DNA of 6,627 nucleotides from assembly GCA_021778785.1 (NCBI GenBank), contig JAJYBX010000114.1, positions 1 through 6,627 of the forward strand. Direction: 5' to 3'. The stretch is from Acidobacteriota bacterium (GTDB lineage: Bacteria > Acidobacteriota > Holophagae > Holophagales > Holophagaceae). Below the pieces are notes generated by a model. The model ran no database searches. It saw only the letters and a list, made by a program, of their open reading frames with translations, and was not told the origin of the DNA. Made by a program: the position numbers and the translations under genes. Positions 1-4,603 of the stretch are shown in pieces. The stretch's first letter is position 1; the number at the start of each line of letters is the position of its first letter.

Positions 1-1160
1 TGCTGGCGGGCCGGAGCGGCGTGGGACCCATCGACCGCTTCGACGCCTCGGAGTTCGCCTGCAGGATCGCCGGGCAGGTGAAGGGGTTCAATCCCGATCT
101 GTGCATCGACAAGAAGGAACAGAAGAAGATGGACATCTTCATCCACTACGCCCTGGGCGCCGCCCACGAGGCGTGGATGGATGCGGGCTTCGACCGGGTG
201 GAACTCACCAAGGCCGAACGGGAGATGTTCGGCACCTACATCGGCAGCGGCATCGGCGGCCTCAGCACCATCTGGGACGAGGCCAGCGGCTACCGCGGCC
301 CCCGGCGCACCAGCCCCTTCTTCATCCCGAGCCTCATCGTGAACCTGGCCAGCGGCCAGGCCAGCATCAAGTACGGCCTGCAGGGACCCAACAGCGCCGT
401 GGCCACGGCCTGCGCCACGGGGGCCCATGCCATCGGCGACGCGGCCCGCCTCATCGCCTTCGGCTATGCGGACCGCATGATGGCCGGCGGGAGCGATTCG
501 GTCATCAACCAGCTCGGCGTGGGCGGCTTCGCCGCCATGCGGGCCCTGAGCACCCGGAACGACGAGCCCCAGCGGGCTTCGCGTCCCTTCGACGTGGACC
601 GCGACGGCTTCGTGATGAGCGAAGGCGCCGGCATCGTCATCCTCGAGGAGTACGAACTGGCGAAGTCCCGGGGGGCGAAGATCTACGCCGAAGTGGCCGG
701 CTACGGCATGAGCGGCGACGCCAATCACATCACCAGCCCGGCCCCGGAGGGTGAGGGCGGGCAGCGCGTCATGCGGGCGGCCATGAAGGACGCCGGGATC
801 GCGCCGGAGCAGGTGGGCTACATCAACATGCACGGCACCAGCACGCCCGTGGGCGACAAGCTGGAGTGCATGGCCATCCACCGGGTCTTCGGGGACCACG
901 CCAAGCGCATCAAGGTGAGCAGCACCAAGTCGATGCACGGGCATCTGCTGGGAGCCGCCGGTGGTCTGGAGACCATCGTGACCGCCCTGGCCGTGAAGAC
1001 CGGGAAGATCCCCCCGACCATCAACGTGGACAATCAGGATCCCGAGTGTGATGTGGACGTCACGCCCAACGTGGCGGGCGCCTTCGATGCCGAGTACGCC
1101 ATGAACAACGGGTTCGGCTTCGGCGGGACCAACGCCTGCGTGATCCTCAGGAGGGTCTGA
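1..1160 (+). CDS. fabF: Beta-ketoacyl-ACP synthase II (FabF), 5'-truncated by the window edge
   Basis: This condensing enzyme of type II fatty acid synthesis joins malonyl-ACP to a growing acyl-ACP in the cytoplasm. The reading frame is open from base 3 (reading LAGRSGVGPIDRFD), which matches the region around residue 30 of FabF proteins. The GTG at 21 is therefore internal, and about 27 residues lie outside the window. Counting from base 21, the thiolase-fold catalytic residues are all present: Cys131 in ATACATG (bases 411-413), His271 in MHGTSTPVGD (831-833) and His308 in GHLLGAAGG (942-944). Their spacings of 140 and 37 residues equal those of the E. coli Cys-His-His triad. The protein ends normally with FGFGGTNACVILRRV and TGA at 1158-1160. 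A small oddity is Met in place of the usual Ala before the first catalytic His. FabB is less likely given the overall match to FabF. An acpP gene upstream would be typical but is not visible. It converges with the bactofilin gene 31 bases downstream. Confidence 0.96.
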   Translation, partial: LAGRSGVGPIDRFDASEFACRIAGQVKGFNPDLCIDKKEQKKMDIFIHYALGAAHEAWMDAGFDRVELTKAEREMFGTYIGSGIGGLSTIWDEASGYRGPRRTSPFFIPSLIVNLASGQASIKYGLQGPNSAVATACATGAHAIGDAARLIAFGYADRMMAGGSDSVINQLGVGGFAAMRALSTRNDEPQRASRPFDVDRDGFVMSEGAGIVILEEYELAKSRGAKIYAEVAGYGMSGDANHITSPAPEGEGGQRVMRAAMKDAGIAPEQVGYINMHGTSTPVGDKLECMAIHRVFGDHAKRIKVSSTKSMHGHLLGAAGGLETIVTALAVKTGKIPPTINVDNQDPECDVDVTPNVAGAFDAEYAMNNGFGFGGTNACVILRRV

Positions 1161-1190
1161 GGCCGGGCGTCTCCGGCTGCCCCGGCGGAG
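1145..1190. terminator. Two small inverted repeats between convergent fabF and bactofilin genes
   Basis: A perfect 6-bp stem, CCTCAG (1145-1150) with CTGAGG (1157-1162) and a 6-base loop, overlaps the fabF stop codon. It is followed by GCCGGG (1162-1167) pairing with CCCGGC (1181-1186). An alternative second stem is CTCCG (1171-1175) with CGGAG (1186-1190). The position between two convergent stop codons suggests a bidirectional transcription end. Neither hairpin is followed by a T run on either strand, so this is not a canonical intrinsic terminator. GC-rich inverted repeats also arise easily by chance in such DNA. Confidence 0.3.
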
Positions 1191-1191
1191 G

Positions 1192-1668
1192 TCAGTGCCG
1201 GGGCGGTTCGGGGACCTTCTTCAGGTCCTTGGGATCGACCTTGGAAAGGGGCAGGGGGCCGCCCTTGGCGATGCCATTGGCGCCCGCTTCGGTGCCCTTG
1301 GCCTGCTGGTCCTTGCGGACGCAGACACCCTGCAGGGTGCCACCCTCATCCACCACCAGGGAGCCCACCTCCACGTCGCCCTCGACGTAGCCGGTGCCGT
1401 GGATTTCGAGGCATTCCGCGATCTTCATGATGCCCTCCGCCCGCCCGGTCACGATGAGGTGCTTGGCAAAGACGGTGCCCTTCACCAGTCCCCCGGGAGC
1501 GATGGAGACCTCGCCTGTGGAGTGGATGGTCCCGTCCACGGTGCCCTCGATGCGCAGGCTCCGGTCCCCGGTGTGGATCTCGCCGCTGAGGGTCACGTCC
1601 TTGCCCAGCAGGGAGTGGATCGCGGGAGCGGCGTCGGGACGCTTGGTGTTGTTGCGGAATACAGCCAT
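1192..1668 (-). CDS. Bactofilin (polymer-forming cytoskeletal protein, DUF583)
   Basis: Bactofilins form nucleotide-independent, membrane-associated filaments in the cytoplasm that position cell-wall enzymes. The 158-residue protein has a short, partly basic N-terminal tail (MAVFRNNTKR), then a repetitive beta-helix core at about residues 18-118. The core shows the family's pattern of short strands with Gly turns: GKDVTLSGEI, IEGTVDGTI, LVKGTVFAKHLIVTGRAEG, GYVEGDVEVGSLVVDEGGTLQG. A Lys/Pro-rich, probably disordered tail follows (119-158). Length and architecture are normal for the family. The short N-terminus resembles the membrane-targeting tails reported for some bactofilins, but that is inference. 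The ATG at 1668 has a good Shine-Dalgarno site, AGGAG (bases 1680-1676), seven bases upstream. The gene lies 18 bases downstream of a membrane-anchored M23 peptidase on the same strand, the classic bactofilin pairing, so the two are almost certainly cotranscribed. Confidence 0.95.
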   Translation of the reverse strand: MAVFRNNTKRPDAAPAIHSLLGKDVTLSGEIHTGDRSLRIEGTVDGTIHSTGEVSIAPGGLVKGTVFAKHLIVTGRAEGIMKIAECLEIHGTGYVEGDVEVGSLVVDEGGTLQGVCVRKDQQAKGTEAGANGIAKGGPLPLSKVDPKDLKKVPEPPRH

Positions 1669-1674
1669 GGGAGA

Positions 1675-1680
1675 TCTCCT
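1675..1680 (-). promoter_or_regulatory. Ribosome binding site of the bactofilin gene
   Basis: The minus strand reads AGGAGA here, with AGGAG ending seven bases before the ATG at 1668. It sits in the 18-base gap after the M23 stop codon (TAA, 1689-1687). It supports both the chosen start and separate translation initiation of the bactofilin. Confidence 0.75.
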
Positions 1681-1686
1681 GGGACC

Positions 1687-2679
1687 TTAGGACTGCCGGC
1701 CGATGGCGTGGAGCCACTGCCGCTGGAGCTTGAGGTAGGGCGTGGGGTTCACGGGGTGCCCCGCGATGCGGACCTCATAGTGAAGATGCACGCCGGTGGC
1801 ATTGCCGGTGCGGCCCATGTAGCCGAGGATGTCCCCCCGGCTGACCTGCTGCCCCACCTTCACCGCCACGCGGTCCATGTGGGCGTAGAGCGTTTCGAGC
1901 TCCGGCGTGTGGCGGAGGACGACGCCGTTGCCGTAGCGGTCCATCCACCCGGCCTGCTCCACGGTGCCGTCGGCCGTGGCCTGGATGGGCGTGTCGAGCG
2001 AATTGCTGATGTCCAGGCCCGTGTGGTAGCCCAGAAGGCCGTCGCCCACTTCGTTGCCCTTCGAGAAGGGGGAGATGCGCACGCCGAATCCGGAGCTCAG
2101 GTAGCCGGCGGTCGGCGGGATCGAGGGGGTGTGCGACCAGGCCCAGAGCACGGGTTCCATCCGCGTCTTCACCCGCTCGATCTGGCGGCTGGTCTGGTCC
2201 AGCTCGTCCTGCAGCCTGGAGATGCGCTGCTGGGCGCCCGGCGGCAGCTTGGCCGTAGGCTTGGACGCGGCCGGAAGGCCAGGATTGGCCTGGCTGCCCG
2301 GCGGCGGGATGGAGGGGGCGGGGCCCTTGGGATCCAGCAGCTTCAGGAGTTCGGTGTGCTGCTGGCGGAGGGTCTCCATCTCCGCTTCCAGGTCGTGGGC
2401 CTGGTCCAGGGTCGAGCGCAGCTGGTCCTGCTGCCGGCGGGTCTCCTGCTGGAGGCGGCTGAAGCTCATGATCTTCTTGGTGGCCCAGAACCCGTAGCCG
2501 GAGCCGATCATGGCCAGGGCCGAGAACCCCGCCACGATGCTCAGCATCCAGAGCAGGAGGCGTCGGGTCAGGGACCACCGGAAGGTGCGGTGGCTGAGGA
2601 CCACCATGACCGTGAGCCACCGGCCTGAATCGGGGCGGCTGGAGCGCACGGCGCGGCGTCGTTCCGGTTGGGTGGACAT
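1687..2679 (-). CDS. Membrane-anchored M23-family metallopeptidase, bactofilin-associated
   Basis: This is a predicted peptidoglycan endopeptidase of the LytM/M23 zinc family, held in the inner membrane with its catalytic domain in the periplasm. Of 330 residues, 1-38 form an Arg-rich cytoplasmic tail. It includes a conserved-looking LTVMVVLSHRTFRWSLTRR segment (22-40) next to the single membrane segment at about 41-66. Residues 72-116 and 148-175 look like coiled coil, separated by a Pro-rich linker (about 117-147). The M23 domain (about 190-315) keeps all expected zinc and catalytic residues: His219 and Asp223 in HTGLD, His267 in LYAHMD, and His298/His300 in HLH. It therefore looks like an active enzyme rather than a degenerate EnvC-like activator. 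The first ATG is chosen because the juxtamembrane motif needs it; a G-run just upstream is only a weak Shine-Dalgarno site. The adjoining bactofilin gene strongly suggests its polymer localises this hydrolase, as in Csd1/CcmA or LmdC/BacA systems. Confidence 0.94.
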   Translation of the reverse strand: MSTQPERRRAVRSSRPDSGRWLTVMVVLSHRTFRWSLTRRLLLWMLSIVAGFSALAMIGSGYGFWATKKIMSFSRLQQETRRQQDQLRSTLDQAHDLEAEMETLRQQHTELLKLLDPKGPAPSIPPPGSQANPGLPAASKPTAKLPPGAQQRISRLQDELDQTSRQIERVKTRMEPVLWAWSHTPSIPPTAGYLSSGFGVRISPFSKGNEVGDGLLGYHTGLDISNSLDTPIQATADGTVEQAGWMDRYGNGVVLRHTPELETLYAHMDRVAVKVGQQVSRGDILGYMGRTGNATGVHLHYEVRIAGHPVNPTPYLKLQRQWLHAIGRQS

Positions 2680-2739
2680 GGCCCCCCAGCATACCTGGGC
2701 AGAGCCGGGCGCGCGAGTCGCCTTCTTACAACCAAGGAT
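2680..2739 (-). other. 60-base gap between prenyltransferase and M23 genes, with a small hairpin at the M23 start
   Basis: This is the longest gap in the minus-strand gene block, so it is the likeliest place for a separate promoter for the M23-bactofilin pair. I see no convincing -35/-10 pair. A TATGCT on the minus strand (2693-2688) resembles a -10 box but lies too close to the ATG. CCCAG (minus strand 2699-2695) and CTGGG (2689-2685) can pair across a five-base loop, just upstream of the G-run that would act as ribosome binding site. No terminator-like hairpin with a T run follows the prenyltransferase stop. Confidence 0.3.
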
Positions 2740-3624
2740 CTAGATGGTGGACAGAAGCGTATGCGACAACCACCACTCAAGGGCGTGGCCTGTAAAAAAA
2801 ACAAGGCCGACGAGGCTGTTGAGGGTGAAGAAGGCGTGGTCGATCCGCGACAGGTCGCCGCCACGCACCAGCCACTGCTCGCGGGCGAGCATGGCCGCGA
2901 CCACCGCCCATCCCATCCAGCCCACCACGTGCGAACCCAGGAGCAGGTTGAATTGGGCCCAGCAGGCCAGGGCGAGCAGATGGAGCGCGCGGGAGAGGAG
3001 CAGGGCGCGATGCGTGCCAAGGCGGGCGGGGATCGAGTGCAAACCCCGCTCCCGATCGAAGGCCTCGTCCTGGAGGGCGTAGAGGATGTCGAAGCCGGCG
3101 GTCCAGGCCAGCACGCCGGCAGACAGCCACAGGGCGGGCGCCTCGATACGGCCGGCCACGGCGATCCAGGCTCCCAGCGGCGCGCCGGACAGGGACAGCC
3201 CGAGCACCACATGGGCCCAGGTCGTGAAGCGCTTGCAGAGCGAGTAGCCCAGGATGATCACGAGGGCCAGGGGGGACAGGGCCCAGGTCAGGGGGCCCAG
3301 GGCCCCCGCAGCCAAGCCGAACAACACGACGCCTGCGCCCATCATCAACAAGGCGCCGGCCCTGGAGACCCGGCCGGCGGGCAGGGCGCGGGTCGCGGTG
3401 CGGGGATTCTCCGCGTCGACATCGGCATCCACCAGGCGGTTGAAGGTCATGGCCGCCGTGCGGGCGCCCACCATGGCCGCGAGGATCCACAGCGACGTGC
3501 GCAGCGGGGGGACGCCCTGCGCCCCGGCCAGCGCGCCCAGGAGCGCGAAGGGCAGGGCGAAGACAGTGTGCTCGAACTTGATCATGTCGAGCAGCTCTCG
3601 GGTCTGGTTCAGGGCCTTCGTCAT
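2740..3624 (-). CDS. mqnP: UbiA-family prenyltransferase, MqnP-like (putative 4-hydroxybenzoate polyprenyltransferase)
   Basis: This integral membrane enzyme transfers a polyprenyl chain from its diphosphate to an aromatic acceptor. The 294-residue protein has about eight hydrophobic segments and both Asp-rich, Mg-binding motifs of the family. The first is NRLVDADVDAENPRT (62-76) and the second is ALQDEAFDRERGLHSIP (183-199, with Asp186 and Asp190). The form NRxxDxxxDxxNPRTxxRxLPxG, with the start MIKFEHTVFALPFALLGAL, is typical of the UbiA-like group assigned to the futalosine menaquinone pathway (MqnP) rather than E. coli UbiA. The symbol is inferred from this resemblance, and classical UbiA remains possible. 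An in-frame ATG at 3726 would add 34 Pro/Gly-rich residues overlapping the upstream gene and is rejected. The chosen ATG follows the upstream stop as TGAAGGGATG, suggesting translational coupling. ATG at 3585 is a less likely alternative. The 3' end carries a run of eight T on the coding strand. Confidence 0.9.
   Translation of the reverse strand: MTKALNQTRELLDMIKFEHTVFALPFALLGALAGAQGVPPLRTSLWILAAMVGARTAAMTFNRLVDADVDAENPRTATRALPAGRVSRAGALLMMGAGVVLFGLAAGALGPLTWALSPLALVIILGYSLCKRFTTWAHVVLGLSLSGAPLGAWIAVAGRIEAPALWLSAGVLAWTAGFDILYALQDEAFDRERGLHSIPARLGTHRALLLSRALHLLALACWAQFNLLLGSHVVGWMGWAVVAAMLAREQWLVRGGDLSRIDHAFFTLNSLVGLVFFTGHALEWWLSHTLLSTI
2787..2808 (-). repeat. T8 homopolymer flanked by a 5-bp inverted repeat inside the prenyltransferase gene
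   Basis: On the plus strand, bases 2794-2801 are eight consecutive A, so the coding strand reads eight T, encoding the end of Val and then Phe-Phe (residues 275-277). GGCCT (2787-2791) and AGGCC (2804-2808) flank the run. It lies about 20 codons before the stop and stands out in otherwise GC-rich DNA. In frame it gives a normal hydrophobic C-terminus, so no frameshift is needed to explain the gene. Confidence 0.6.
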
Positions 3625-3628
3625 CCCT

Positions 3629-4228
3629 TCATCGTACTGGATCCGCGGGGCGGAACCAGCGGGCGGCCAGGCGGGCGAAGGCCCGTTCCCGGGTGTGGAT
3701 CTCCCGGAACCCCCGGCAGGTGCCACCCGCCATGAATTCGGGGCAGGTGGCGCAGGGGGTGCGATCCGGGCCCCGGCGGCGGTAGGCGACGACCAGGCCG
3801 AGGAGGGCCGTCCCCATCCCCGCGGCCACGCTCCATCGGATCGGTCCCCCGCCGCGGAGGGCCTGGATCAGGAGGAAGGCCGGCAGGGCCGCCGGAAGCC
3901 CCCTGGTGAGGATCTTGGGGCGCCGCGGCCGGCCCAGGGCCAGCAGGGCGGAAAGCACGCCCAGCCCTGCCAGGGCCAGGACCCCCGAGACCGGCAGGAC
4001 GGGCAGGGCAAGCCCCCCGGCCAGGCCGGACAGGCAGCCGAGGGCCGCGGCGGCGCAGCCCCGGCAGAGCCGGAACCGCCGCCCCAGCCGGACCACTTCG
4101 CTTTCGTATTCCAGGCAGAGCGGGTGGTGGGCCCAACGGTGGAAGGCGTGGGCCCGGAGGGCCAGCCGGTCCAGGCGCCGCGCGAGCCCCCTGTCGATCC
4201 GCGGGCGGACCGGGGCGATCGGGTGCAT
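3629..4228 (-). CDS. Cys-rich multi-pass membrane protein of unknown function
   Basis: I do not recognise this 199-residue protein with certainty. An N-terminal basic region leads to HHPLC (His34, His35, Cys38), then LCRGC (Cys55, Cys58) and Cys65 at the mouth of the first membrane segment. About four hydrophobic stretches follow (roughly 59-80, 81-100, 109-125 and 131-150). The C-terminal tail has CATCPEFMAGGTC (Cys159, Cys162, Cys171) and ends in an Arg-rich amphipathic stretch. With an even number of membrane passes, both Cys clusters would face the same side and could jointly bind a metal or an Fe-S centre; this is inference. The H-P-C...G...LCxxC...LG...G pattern faintly recalls DUF2085 membrane proteins, but I would not assign it. 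The ATG at 4228 is five bases after the YbjQ stop, without a strong ribosome binding site, and the stop is four bases before the prenyltransferase ATG. Placement suggests coupled expression. It is real by tight operon fit and structured composition. Confidence 0.8.
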   Translation of the reverse strand: MHPIAPVRPRIDRGLARRLDRLALRAHAFHRWAHHPLCLEYESEVVRLGRRFRLCRGCAAAALGCLSGLAGGLALPVLPVSGVLALAGLGVLSALLALGRPRRPKILTRGLPAALPAFLLIQALRGGGPIRWSVAAGMGTALLGLVVAYRRRGPDRTPCATCPEFMAGGTCRGFREIHTRERAFARLAARWFRPADPVR

Positions 4229-4233
4229 GCCGC

Positions 4234-4593
4234 TCAGGCCGTCCGGATGGCCCGGAGGCGCACCGCAGTGCCGTAGGCGATGATCTCGTTGGTGTTCTGC
4301 ATGAGCTCACCGCTGTCGAAGCGCATGGCCAGGACGCCGTTGGCCCCCATGGCGAGGGCGTGCTGCTCCAGGCGGTCCATGGCCTCGTTGCGGGAGTCGC
4401 TGGCCAGTTCCGTCAGCATGGTGATCTCGCCGCCGAAGATCTGCTGGCAGCCCGCGCAGGTGGTGCCCACCACGCTGCGGCTGCGGACGGTCACGCCCCA
4501 GCAGGGGCCCAGGATGGCCTCGATCTCCGTGCCCGGGGGCGGGTCGAAGGTCGTCAGGATGGGGATGTTGTGGTGGCGCGCGTTCTGGGACAT
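4234..4593 (-). CDS. YbjQ/UPF0145 family protein
   Basis: This small cytoplasmic protein of 119 residues belongs to the family often annotated as a heavy-metal-binding domain protein (YbjQ_1). The biochemical role is not established. Family signatures are visible in order: ILGPCWGVTVRSRSVVG (27-43), a GGEIT segment (54-58), the helix LASDSRNEAMDRLEQHALAMGANGVLAMRFD (about 63-93) with the diagnostic A-x-x-x-GAN-x-V core, and a closing EIIAYGTAVRL strand. Length is close to the usual 105-120 residues. Unusually, the turn before GGEIT contains CAGC (Cys46, Cys49), a CxxC motif, with a further Cys31. E. coli YbjQ lacks this CxxC. The ATG at 4593 has an excellent ribosome binding site, GAGGAG, overlapping the stop codon of the acyl-CoA ligase gene (TGAGGAGACCATG). 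That points to translational coupling. Confidence 0.9.
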   Translation of the reverse strand: MSQNARHHNIPILTTFDPPPGTEIEAILGPCWGVTVRSRSVVGTTCAGCQQIFGGEITMLTELASDSRNEAMDRLEQHALAMGANGVLAMRFDSGELMQNTNEIIAYGTAVRLRAIRTA

Positions 4594-4595
4594 GG

Positions 4596-4603
4596 TCTCC
4601 TCA
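4596..4603 (-). promoter_or_regulatory. Ribosome binding site of the YbjQ gene overlapping the upstream stop codon
   Basis: The minus strand reads TGAGGAGACCATG from 4603 to 4591. The TGA ends the acyl-CoA ligase gene, and the overlapping GAGGAG lies about four bases before the YbjQ ATG. This fixes the start of the YbjQ gene and implies that ribosomes finishing the ligase can re-initiate there. Confidence 0.7.

Noticed and set aside
1195..2628. Plus-strand open frame of 477 codons opposite the bactofilin and M23 genes
   Set aside because: It is antisense to two clearly recognised genes, has repetitive Gly/Ala/Leu/Arg composition and no motif.
2688..2693. TATGCT on the minus strand as a -10 promoter box for the M23 gene
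   Set aside because: It lies within about nine bases of the ATG and has no -35 element at suitable spacing.
3625..3726. Upstream in-frame extension of the prenyltransferase to ATG at 3726
   Set aside because: The extra 34 residues are Pro/Gly/Ser-rich, overlap the upstream gene by about 100 bases and precede the normal family start.
2668..3735. Plus-strand open frame of 355 codons opposite the prenyltransferase
   Set aside because: Gly/Gln/Arg-rich shadow of a gene with both Asp-rich prenyltransferase motifs on the other strand.
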